Below, one piece after another: positions 10,237 to 18,917 of a DNA stretch of 64,000 nt (its first letter is position 1; each line of letters starts with the position of its first letter). Source of the stretch: Chaetoceros tenuissimus. Lineage: Eukaryota > Bacillariophyta > Thalassiosirophyceae > Chaetocerotales > Chaetocerotaceae. The notes beneath the pieces were generated by a model, which searched no databases, had not been told where the DNA came from, and was given only the letters and a program-made list of their open reading frames with translations. The stretch covers positions 1,426,001 through 1,490,000 of the forward strand of contig BLLK01000038.1 of assembly GCA_021927905.1 (NCBI GenBank), in the 5' to 3' direction. The position numbers and the translations under genes were made by a program.

Positions 10237-11379
10237 TTACCCATGAAGCCTTTCTAGCACTGATGGTTGACGACGGAGAAGATCAAAGACAACCTCCAAC
10301 TCTGCATGCTCCCCTACCGCCATAGCCGCAAAAGGATATAGAGTAATGATTGGATCTTTTGTTTGAAGCTGATCATCCGTGAGTGATGCAAAAAGTTGAC
10401 TGTTTGCATTCATGACGTCAGGTCCAGCCGCCAATACAGCTTGGTGCAGTGTTCTACCCTTGTGATCCTTTAGATGATATGCCCAATGAAACTTCTTTGC
10501 AAATAAAGGGACATGTTCAGGAGCCTTGATGTAGACATGGTGTAGGATCGGATAGTCAGAACGTGGCGCAAGTATTTTATGTAGAATAGACATAGTACCT
10601 TCTAATCCATACCCATAGTCCTTTCTACATGCTAAGTCAAATACCGTATTACCAGCAGTATCTTGAAGAAAAAGTATTCCACCGGTATTTGGAAAGTGCT
10701 TGAACCCTGCTAGGAGAAGTATTTCCAAATCATCAAGTTCCCTTTCGAAATTCATGATTTCAAGTGAGTCGATATTCAGCAATGCATCCGGATCCCAGTC
10801 AGCTAGAAACTTAGTCCGCTTCTTTCCTCTTCCACAACTTGAATATACACTATAATGCAACATTTTATAATCTTGGATGTCACTCTTGACGAAGAGACCC
10901 ATCTTTCGCAGCTCTTTCAGCACACTTAGGTTTACCATCTCATTGTCTGAACAAGTACATAAGTTCTGCAAATTGTTCAATGTAAGTCCATTAGGAGTTC
11001 TACATACGAGTCCTCCTCTTGCATCTGCTCCACCAACATTGTGCTTTACACCTTCTTTTGCAAGGATTGGAATATACTCCAAACCACTTCCATCATCGTT
11101 GTCCTCACTAATATATGAAATGGGAATATATCCATCTTTATCTTCATACGATAAAGCTGACGGAAACTCCTTTACAACTTTCTCAACTGCTTCAAGTGAT
11201 GGTTTGTGTTTTCCATATCTCAATCTACACAAAGATTCACCAAATGCATTGACGATCTTTGTGTGAGCTTCTTCAAGTGCAGCAAGGATATCATCGCGAC
11301 ATTCTCTCTCTGTCCATTCTTCGTTGGAGTACAGATCCTTGATGAAGTCGAGTTTACTCTGAAAGTTTGCAATGTTCAT
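10237..11379 (-). CDS. Ankyrin-like diatom family protein, copy C (intact ORF, displaced promoter)
   Basis: 380 residues from MNIANFQSKLDFIKDLY. It belongs to a subgroup with copy G at 38.9 kb: both have SNEEWTERECRDDIL near residue 20, AEL in place of ADL before the final motif, and end directly at QPSVLERL(H/D)G without the long basic tail. The N-terminal half keeps YIPILAKEGVKHNVGGADARGGL and the C-terminal half HWAYHLKDHKGRTLHQAV. A MULE transposon begins 62 bases upstream of the start codon and moves the conserved promoter box to 15.15 kb. The ORF is undamaged, so any silencing is recent. Confidence 0.8.
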   Translation of the reverse strand: MNIANFQSKLDFIKDLYSNEEWTERECRDDILAALEEAHTKIVNAFGESLCRLRYGKHKPSLEAVEKVVKEFPSALSYEDKDGYIPISYISEDNDDGSGLEYIPILAKEGVKHNVGGADARGGLVCRTPNGLTLNNLQNLCTCSDNEMVNLSVLKELRKMGLFVKSDIQDYKMLHYSVYSSCGRGKKRTKFLADWDPDALLNIDSLEIMNFERELDDLEILLLAGFKHFPNTGGILFLQDTAGNTVFDLACRKDYGYGLEGTMSILHKILAPRSDYPILHHVYIKAPEHVPLFAKKFHWAYHLKDHKGRTLHQAVLAAGPDVMNANSQLFASLTDDQLQTKDPIITLYPFAAMAVGEHAELEVVFDLLRRQPSVLERLHG

Positions 11380-11433
11380 GACGTAATGTACGTAGTGATA
11401 TAGATAACAAAATATTTTTTATGCGCAATCTAT

Positions 11434-11441
11434 GAAACAAC
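11434..11441. repeat. Target site duplication, left copy
   Basis: GAAACAAC immediately before the left MULE terminus. The same 8 bases follow the right terminus at 15064-15071. Confidence 0.85.
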
Positions 11442-11520
11442 GAGCGCCGCGCATCGCAATACACAATATCACAATACAGCTACAATACAGTATTTCTTAC
11501 ACGTCAACTGGTGTCAATAG
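11442..11520. repeat. MULE left terminal inverted repeat
   Basis: 79 bases, the exact reverse complement of 14985-15063 when compared base by base. Confidence 0.92.
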
Positions 11521-11764
11521 GACAATTTGACATTTTCGCATTTACAAATTTAGATTCCATTTGATTTGCAATAAATCTACTCCGGATACTCTACTAGAGC
11601 GCTAGTCTAGTCTTATTAAATACAGACACACGAGAAATCATTAAAAAAGACTAGTTCCAATCTTACAACTATTTCGCGCACTTTTGATACTCCTTGTTTC
11701 ATGAATTGAGTGAGTATATACCTGCCTCTTTTTCACCATTAGCCAGTGTCCAATATAATCTATC

Positions 11765-13420
11765 ATGATGATGAATTCTCAAGTGATAGAGAAAGGGATG
11801 TATGTCTTTGAGAAAGGGGAGTGGAATGAGGTCCATCCATCCCTACAAAATCTTCTAAATGAAAAAGAACAGCCTGTGGAAACTATCTATGTGAACATCT
11901 CCTCCTTGAAAGAATGTATTCAGCCTACCAAGACCATAGATAATATCCTCTCTATTGATAATATTCATCAAATAGATTCTACAATTCCTGAGTGTTTCCC
12001 TGTAAATAGCATTTGGAAAGACCGCGATTTCCTTTTTTCCCAAGCAAAGATGGCTTGCTCTCACAGTAAATTTCTAGTTTCACTCAAAAATCAGAACTCC
12101 ATGATTTGCCGCAACCACAAGAAATGTACATTCCATATTACGTTCATTGGAACATGTCGTACCAAACCAGATTCTTCAAAACGCAGAAAGCCTTTATTCA
12201 GCTACCCTGTAAAGATAACTTCTGCATGCTTTGAGCATTCAGATGAATGTCACAGAAACATTACTAACTTCAAAGCAGCAATTCAGCGCTCTGGTGTTGA
12301 AATGAAAGTTTTTGATCAGAAACTTATCTCCATGTTAGTTAATCTTCACAAGACCAAGCCCAGTATGCCTCCCAGTTTCTTGAGACCAATTCTTGAAACC
12401 TTTTCTCCATCTTCTATTGTATGGACTTCTGAGAAAATTAGGGATTTTCGCAGATCATTTTTTGGAAAGATAGAATCTTTAAACGAGGATCAACTAAAGG
12501 ATATTGAGTTCGTGAAGGGTTTATTTGGCTCTTTAACTTATTCTGAGCTTTACTCAAGCCCAAATTCCATTTTTGGTGACTTCACTTCCTTCAACTCAAA
12601 GAGGCTTCACGAAATGTTTATAAAGGAGTATGAAGGTGGTCCGAACCATAACTTTTCTGGTCTTACACTTACTTCAGGATCACCCACCAGTAATGTAGAA
12701 GGATATCTTCATTTCTGCAAAGTGCACGACAAATCATTTGATTTTCGTATTCTCAAGAATCAAGATGGTGAGATTATTTGCTGTGCATGGATGACTGGAT
12801 TTATGCGTGATGCATTTGAAAGATTTGGGACTTATCTCTCCTTTGATGGATGCCACAAGAAGATGAATACAGCACTCTATCCTTACTTTGGAATACTTGT
12901 CAAAGATTCCAATAATTGTATTTTACCTGTACTAGAGGCACTAGGTCAGGGAGAACAGGATATTATTATTATATTCCTATTCCAGTCATTACTTTCAATG
13001 GCAAAAGGTCGCACAGCCTCTGAAATTCTGGTTGTCAGTTCCGATGGAGTTATGGACCAATCATTTGTAACTGAAAGACTACATTTGCCAAATGCAAAGT
13101 TCTGGGCTGATGCATGGCATTTAATTCAAAGAAACTTAGGAAATAAGAAGAATATCCCTTTGCATATCTTTCAACAAATCAATTCTGCACTATGGGTCAT
13201 GACGCGTTCATCAACCAAAGAGAAGTTTGATATACAAGGAGTGGTACTTACATTCCACTGCGATGGAATACTTTTCTTACTCTTTTTCTTTTTAGATGCA
13301 CTAGATGATTCAAGCACAATTTCTCTCTTTTTCTTTGTCAAGCAAGATTTAGAATGGCTTTTGAAGGAACTTATTTTCACGAGATGGTCCCATAGGTGTC
13401 TTCGTGTGTTGTCTTCGTGA
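11765..13420 (+). CDS. MULE transposase, C-terminal end uncertain
   Basis: 551 residues as an open frame. Residues ~75-180 form a WRKY/FLYWCH-like zinc-binding region (IWKDRDFLF, ICRNHKKCTFHITF, ACFEHSDEC), which in MULEs binds the terminal repeats. The MULE catalytic fold follows: YLSFDGCHKKMNTALYPYFG gives the first Asp, ILVVSSDGVMDQSF the second, and FWADAWHLIQRNL the His helix. A third acidic residue is not evident. The last ~60 residues are rich in Leu/Phe and lie antisense to the basic end of the convergent second gene, so the true C-terminus may be an unrecognised spliced exon, or the protein is truncated. Activity is therefore doubtful. Confidence 0.75.
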   Translation: MMMNSQVIEKGMYVFEKGEWNEVHPSLQNLLNEKEQPVETIYVNISSLKECIQPTKTIDNILSIDNIHQIDSTIPECFPVNSIWKDRDFLFSQAKMACSHSKFLVSLKNQNSMICRNHKKCTFHITFIGTCRTKPDSSKRRKPLFSYPVKITSACFEHSDECHRNITNFKAAIQRSGVEMKVFDQKLISMLVNLHKTKPSMPPSFLRPILETFSPSSIVWTSEKIRDFRRSFFGKIESLNEDQLKDIEFVKGLFGSLTYSELYSSPNSIFGDFTSFNSKRLHEMFIKEYEGGPNHNFSGLTLTSGSPTSNVEGYLHFCKVHDKSFDFRILKNQDGEIICCAWMTGFMRDAFERFGTYLSFDGCHKKMNTALYPYFGILVKDSNNCILPVLEALGQGEQDIIIIFLFQSLLSMAKGRTASEILVVSSDGVMDQSFVTERLHLPNAKFWADAWHLIQRNLGNKKNIPLHIFQQINSALWVMTRSSTKEKFDIQGVVLTFHCDGILFLLFFFLDALDDSSTISLFFFVKQDLEWLLKELIFTRWSHRCLRVLSS

Positions 13421-14716
13421 GTTGTATACTTACAAACTGCAATAAGGTTCAACTTAAATTCACAGTTGTGGTCTTTTGCATTAGAACAGATGAAGGAGCT
13501 ACTAGATCTCTTGTTGACACTGTCGTATCCAAGAAATTTGGAGGACAATTGTTTAATTTGTGATAGTACTTCATTTGATGAGCTCCAAATACTTCCGACA
13601 GGGAAGTAAGAAGAGAGATTACCATCAAAATTCTCACTTGTTGAATTAGCAGGTAGGGAATAATTTTGGAAGTGATTACAGCCAACAAATATTTCGTTGT
13701 AATGCAAGCTATTGAATGATGTGCAATTGATTTTTTGTTGAAGAGGAATGGGGATCGCATCTTTGGATCCCTTCTCATAAGTAACCTTTACAAGATGGGA
13801 TTTAGAAGCAGAAGGTTTGGACGCGCTACCACTGCCACTGGGTTTGGAAGAGTAAGGACCACTATTCTTTGTACGTTTTGTGTGAAAGGAAACGAAATCA
13901 CCTTCTTGAGAAGAGTCCTCACTATCGCTCAACAAAAAAATAGGTGGTTTAGGTGCAGGTTTAAGCGGTGCGGTGTTGTAGATATGACCAAGAGAGTTCT
14001 GAACATCTATTTTAGAGTCGTCTCCAGTAGCAGAGTAAGAGGAAGCTCTTTTCTCTGGTATATCAGACCATACCGTACCAACATCATTTGCAAAGGAATT
14101 GAAATTGTCAGGTGATTCAGATGCTTGTTTGAGTTGCGAGGCATCATAAATATGCCCTAGAGAGTTTTGTACTTTAACCGTAGAAGAATAGTGTTGAGAG
14201 GTTGAGTAAGAGGACGCTCTTTTCTTTGTATCTGACCAAGCTTCAGCGACGTCGTTTACAAAGGAATTGAACATGTCGGGGATCACATAATCTTTTTTAA
14301 GAGATCCTTTGAGATAGTTAAAGCCATCCTTGTCCTTCCAAAGCAACTCTCCAGGATGGGTAATGGGAACATGATGACCATCTGGTTTGAGCTCTGCAAC
14401 TCGTTTGAAATCGGAAAAGGAAGTATAAGTGTGGTAGCTACCATGCAACGAGAAATGAGCAATTTCATCGCAGAAAATTGGATGTTCTCTATTAGGATGG
14501 ACATCAGTTACAAGTGCAAAACAGGGAGTTCTGTTTTGGTTATTTAATAAAATTTAGAATTGATGCGGACAAATAGATTTGTGCAGAATCAAATTAGAAA
14601 ACTTACTGGAAGAGATAGTCACGATATTCAATGATATCACCAGGTTTCATTGTTGGCTTGTAGGTGGACCCAATTTTTGATATAGAATAAGCATAAGGGG
14701 TACTTTTGTTATCCAT
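13171..14716 (-). CDS. Second MULE gene: zinc-finger protein without catalytic domain, spliced
   Basis: Exon 1 is 14607-14716 (MDNKSTPYAYSI..., ending YRDYLF). A GT-AG intron lies at 14531-14606 and exon 2 runs from 14530 to the stop at 13171; the reading phase is kept across the junction (LFQ-TPCFALVTDVHP). The first ~70 residues may form a small all-beta domain. Two internal repeats follow (FNSF(V/A)NDV, then KRASSYS, then VQNSLGHIYD). Then comes a Ser/Lys linker and a region that matches the DNA-binding part of the transposase: YFPVGSIW here against CFPVNSIW there, ICSNAKDHNCEFKL against ICRNHKKCTFHI, and a closing H-x-x-x-C. A basic tail follows. A strong donor (GTAAGT, 13246-13251 on this strand) suggests the last exon may differ. 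It is probably a terminal-repeat-binding accessory or regulator (inference). Confidence 0.65.
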
Positions 14717-14984
14717 TTTCTGTGATTGAAGTATTTGAATGCAAAATATCGGGTGATGATAAGCTTTCTTTTGTAGCTTTTGGTAAAAATGAAGGCATAC
14801 TCGTAGGTTGATAGATCATACCTCAAAAATGTAGTAAAGAGTAAGAAGTAATTTTAATTCTTGTAAAGAATAACTTGTATCTTAAAAAGAATTGATTTCA
14901 ATAGAGTATCCTGTTGAAATAATGAGCAAAAGTGTTTTGTTTTATTTAACAATTTGCTGACGTTGTGAAAAGTCTTATCCCTAG

Positions 14985-15063
14985 CTATTGACACCAGTTG
15001 ACGTGTAAGAAATACTGTATTGTAGCTGTATTGTGATATTGTGTATTGCGATGCGCGGCGCTC
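14985..15063. repeat. MULE right terminal inverted repeat
   Basis: 79 bases, identical to the reverse complement of the left end; followed by GAAACAAC at 15064-15071, the right copy of the target duplication. Confidence 0.92.
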
Positions 15064-15071
15064 GAAACAAC

Positions 15072-15182
15072 GGCTAATCAGTGTGCTGGTTTCTCGTGAT
15101 TTTCAAAATCTTTTTGAGTCGTGGATATATGCAAATGTCGTTCCAATCTCTCCATGACGTCAAGAGTAGGAGTCAAATAGCT
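15072..15182 (-). promoter_or_regulatory. Displaced promoter of copy C
   Basis: The minus strand reads AGCTATTTGACTCC (15169-15182), then TGACGTCA (15155-15162), then sequence resembling the 5' flank of copy G at 38.7 kb. Without the MULE, the CRE-type site would lie about 145 bases before the start of copy C, against 147 for copy G. The transposon therefore split one promoter. Confidence 0.75.
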
Positions 15183-15542
15183 AGTAACTTTTAAAAATTA
15201 AATTGAAGCTAGAGAACTTTGGTGGATAAAGAAATAACCTTTCATTGCACTTTCTTACAATCAGAAAGACTAAATATATATTTATATATATCTTCTACTC
15301 CTTGTTTCTGAAATGGACTCCATTTTACGCATATATACTAATCAAGCATACAAATATAATTGAAGACAATAGCTGGTAAAGAATTTTACGGAAATATAAT
15401 TACACTTGAACTTGCAATTTAGACTACATCACATTATCTACAACTAATTTGATTTGTAAAATATGAATTCTATATTGATACATCTTCATTCATTACTTGC
15501 TCAATCAGGTTACTAGTCATATTACTCTCATCAATTTTGTGT

Positions 15543-16744
15543 CTATCCATGAACGATGGCTGCTTTCTTACCACCATTTGTGTGTGATTCAACTCTTTGC
15601 TTCTTTCTCTTTGGATCATTCTCAATTCTTGAGCGCTTTTCCAATACCGATGGTTGTCGCCGAAGCAAATAATAGCATTTCTCCAAATCCGCATGCTCAC
15701 CCACTGCCACTGCAGCAAAAGGATGTAACGTGGTAATAGGATCCTTCTCTTGGATCTGATTGTCAGAGAGTGACGCAAAAGTAACCCATGTTTTTTCATC
15801 ACTTGAGGCCCAGCGGCAAGCAGAGCTTGATGAAGTGTACGGCCATTGTGGTCCTTTAGGTGATATGCTCAGGGAAATTTCTCGGTGAACAACTTTATAT
15901 GCTTTGGCTCTTTAATAAAGACATGGTGAAGTATAGGAAAGTCGCAACTTGGAGAAAGAATTTGCTGTAGCAATGATATGACTGCATCAACTCCTTTCTG
16001 CTCACACATATAATCGAGTCCTGTCATTCCCTCATCATCTTCTACAAAAAGTATCCCGCCAATCTTTGGATGATACTCGAAGCCAGCTTTCAAAAGCAAA
16101 TGCATCGAAGAATGTTGTTCATCTTCATCTACCATGTAGTGAATCAGAGGTTGATTGTAAACCCTTGTCTCGATCAAGGCATCTGGATCCCAGCTGACCA
16201 GATATTCAAACCTGTCTCTACTACGTGAAACGCAGGTCCATTCTAGTAGTTTGTATTCTTGAATGTCATTCTTTTGTAGTAGACCCAATTCACGGAGCTC
16301 TTGGAACACATTTACTTTCATTGCATGATCATTGCCATAATAACCCAAGATTTGCAAAGTATTGCGTCTACCCGAGTCAATTGTTAGCAGTCCTCCTCTT
16401 GCATCTTCGCCTCCTACTTTATGTTTGATTCCTTCCTGTGCTAATACAGGGATGTACTCAAAGCCTTCATAGCCTGCAGCATGTACGATGGGAATCTCTC
16501 TATAATCTTCATCGACATACGAAAGTGTAGATGGGAACTTCCTTACTACTTTCTCCACAGCTTCAGCGGATGACTTATGATCCCATAATCTCTGCAAAGA
16601 CTTTCCAAATGCATTCATGAGCATTTCATTACATTCTTCTACAGCTTCTAGAATATCATTCTTGCAATCCTCGTCTTTCCATTCTTTGTTGGAATAGAGA
16701 CTCTTGATGAAGTCGAGGTTGCTTTGAAATGTTGAAATGTCCAT
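15543..16744 (-). pseudogene. Ankyrin-like family copy D, broken by a stop and a frameshift
   Basis: The start is at 16744 (MDISTFQSNLDFIKSLYSNK). The frame is intact for ~290 codons through AGFEYHPKIGGILFVEDD and PILHHVFIKEPKH. The conserved FPWAYHL then reads FP-stop-AYHL (Trp to TGA, near 15868-15872). The frame later shifts by one base near 15785-15795, after QVMKKHG, and the expected FASLSDNQIQEKDPITTLHPF ... LLRRQPSVLEKRSR continues in another frame to a stop at 15543. Two lesions in an otherwise well-kept gene point to recent loss. Its promoter box is still in place. Confidence 0.8.
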
Positions 16745-16895
16745 TTTGATGTGTGTTATGCTTTTGAAAATGTTTTGAAATAGGATGAAGCAAATAGTAA
16801 CCAACCTTGATGCTGCCATTTTTGTTTTTCACGCTGTTGTTGGAGGCAGCTTTTCAGTCCAATGACTATTTAGCTAGAAAGAAAATAGCATCAAA

Positions 16896-16921
16896 GACGT
16901 CACGATAGGAGTCAAATAGCT
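16896..16921 (-). promoter_or_regulatory. Family promoter element of copy D
   Basis: GACGTCA at 16896-16902 (TGACGTC on the gene strand) and GGAGTCAAATAGCT at 16908-16921, about 150-165 bases before the start codon. Same order and spacing as in copies C, F and G. Confidence 0.65.
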
Positions 16922-17049
16922 ACACTGCATATTTTTCGAAATTAATTTGACGAGACCTTTGTGAAGAAATGACTAGCTTTCAACTAAACTTTTATATCTA
17001 CAATGTAATAATTACGTATATAAATCTCATACATATTTTTTTTTTCTGA

Positions 17050-17360
17050 AACAGGATTCGGTTTCATTTACATACAAACTAACAAATCCTTTTCTACTCT
17101 CCTAGAAAACAAGAGAATATTAGATTACATTCGTTTATATTCCAATTTTGTTGTATCATGTAGGATATACTCTGGAGCATCTTTATTTATTTCTTGTCAG
17201 TCTCTCTTTTCTTTCTTCTCCGATTACTACTCCTTCCACTCTCAGATCTCGAATGCCTATCCATCACTGACGGCTGTCAACGTAGCAAATAAAAGGTACT
17301 TTCCAAATCTGCATATTCGGATGATACTTGAATCCTGCTTTTAAGGCCAAAATGATTCTG
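17050..17360 (-). pseudogene. Fragment of a further ankyrin-like family copy (K)
   Basis: The minus strand shows ILALKAGFKYHP, as in copy E, joined directly to YADLESTFYLL (17317-17360, then 17200-17316), ending with the S(R)SES basic tail. About 110 codons between these motifs are missing. Bases 17050-17200 resemble the 3' flank of copy E at 36.8 kb. The N-terminal half is gone; at ~17361 the sequence switches abruptly to the duplicated 5' region of the proteasome gene. Confidence 0.7.
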
Positions 17361-17885
17361 GGTTATGATCCATCTCTAAAACAAAAAGCTCAAGGAAGCA
17401 TTTCGATCACAACCGAAAAACGATGCACACACACACAGAGATCCAAAAGCAAAACACATCTCAAATGCATTAGAAGCTATTCCTTTCCAACACACCACAC
17501 ACAAATACATACATAATCTTACATCAAATAAACATGTCTGAAAAGATGGAAGTCGATACCCCAACAGCAGAAGGCGGAACACGTGACCCCTTCTGCCAGT
17601 GGAGAATCAGCAGCAGAGCATCCAGACATGAAACTCGCTCAAGCCATTCACAAAGCAGTCCTCATGTCTTCTAATAAAATTCTAATGGACACTGCACACA
17701 TTGATACACTCAAAGCTGACTTGATCAAAATGTCAAATCCATCACTGATTGAATCACTGGCAGCCCCTCTTCAATGGGATCTACATGATCATGTAGCCAC
17801 AGCCAGAAGAGAAAAGTGGGAATTGCATACACATAGTACGTACACAGGGCCATGGCGTAAAATCTTTGTTTTCGGCAAATTGTAA
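17361..17885 (+). pseudogene. Duplicated 5' part of PSMD6, truncated pseudogene
   Basis: 17361-17787 is a near copy of 33498-33956: promoter, ATG (17534) and about the first 90 codons of the PSMD6 gene at 33.7 kb. Relative to the parent, 17 bases are missing early in the coding part, which shifts the frame. A downstream ATG-less frame (MTPSASGESAAEH... to PLQWDL) then runs into unrelated sequence and stops at 17885. No proteasome domain remains. Confidence 0.85.
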
Positions 17886-17931
17886 TTTTTCGGGAAAAAA
17901 AAAGAAAATAGGAAGATTCGTACGTAGTAGG
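17847..17931. repeat. Left arm of a wide inverted repeat
   Basis: GGGCCATGGCGTAAAATCTTTG... to TACGTAGTAGG matches the reverse complement of 28428-28505, with small gaps. The pair may be the ends of an older ~1 kb element later split by the retroelement and the MITE. Confidence 0.6.
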
Positions 17932-18048
17932 TAATAGAAAGCATTAGAAATCATGCGTACGTAAAAGCTTGGTAAAAGAAAAGGAAGCATCATGTAGGGT
18001 CTCGCATCATGAAAGTTTATTTTGGTGGGGGGGGGGGAGATATGAACC

Positions 18049-18704
18049 GTGGCCCAAATTATTTTCAACGTGGCCCAAATTGCATGACTGCAAATTTCAA
18101 AAAATATAATTTGGACCACGCAGTGTTGTTGCTATAATGAAACAGATACATGGTTTCATTCAAAACCCATAAAGATACAATTACTATTGATAAATAAACA
18201 CATGATCGTGGTGGAGGTTTGGTCTCCATCTATCTACTTTGTAAGAAAACATCACTTCAAAACACTATTTTTCAAGAGGAATTTTGCGTGGTCCAATTTA
18301 TTTTTTCAATCATAGTAATAGTAATACATCTCAAAGGTTCATTCAATCTGAACCAAACTCACTTATTGCATAAACCAATACGCTATGTTTAATTTATACA
18401 CTTGACTTCTTAACTTAACTTCAAATATAGAAATATATATCCACATGTTGTTCTCAAAGTGATTCAAAAGATAGATAAATTGTACAAACCGCTCATAGGA
18501 ATAGTTCTAGCTACAGTATTGACAAAATTACATATCGGAACCACTTTCGTACAATTATATACTTGCTTTTAATTCTATGTATCCATTTTTTGTTCTACTC
18601 TTCATTTGATTGTGCACTGAACATGTTTTGTCGTGGTCCAAATTATATTTTTGTAGTGGCCCAAAATGCATGACGGCGTTTTGCGAAAAAATATATTTTT
18701 TTTT
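18049..18704. repeat. Repeat-rich spacer with CGTGGYCCAAATT motifs
   Basis: The motif occurs at 18049, 18069, 18108 (reverse), ~18288 and 18632, several times followed by GCATGAC(T/G)GC and an AAAAAATATA tract. 18069-18120 is an imperfect 52-bp palindrome with the motif at both ends. It looks like stacked remnants of one small inverted-repeat element. No gene is seen. Confidence 0.45.
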
Positions 18705-18902
18705 CCTTCATGTACTACCTAGTTCAACAGGGTTAATATCTCTTAGCAATGACGTATGCATACTCTGCAAGTTGAGGCAAGCAAGCGCAGCCAAACTGAC
18801 GTGATCAAACTTATGATAAGGTGTTGCTCATAAAAAAGCTTGTATTCGATTAGTGCTTCAGATAGGCCCTCTTTTGTGCTACCTTTTACTCCTTTTTCTT
18901 TT
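18705..18902 (+). repeat. Split direct repeat A1
   Basis: About 198 bases starting CCTTCATGTACTACCTAG, matching A2 at 27246-27442 with about one difference. Forms the 5' end of the retroelement and probably carries its promoter. Confidence 0.88.
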
Positions 18903-18917
18903 TTCTTTTCGAATACA

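Larger units (their letters stand above)
11442..15063. mobile_element. Mutator-like (MULE) DNA transposon with two convergent genes
   Basis: A 3622-bp element bounded by perfect 79-bp terminal inverted repeats (11442-11520 and 14985-15063, beginning GAGCGCCGCGCATCGC) and an 8-bp target duplication GAAACAAC. The length and identity of the ends, the duplication size and the transposase all fit the MULE superfamily, whose duplications are usually 8-11 bp; hAT also gives 8 bp but its transposase differs. Perfect ends mean a recent insertion. It lies between family copy C and its promoter box. Confidence 0.9.

Noticed and set aside
13449-14115. Other frames inside the second MULE gene
   Set aside because: Shadows of a frame that has internal repeats and zinc-finger similarity.
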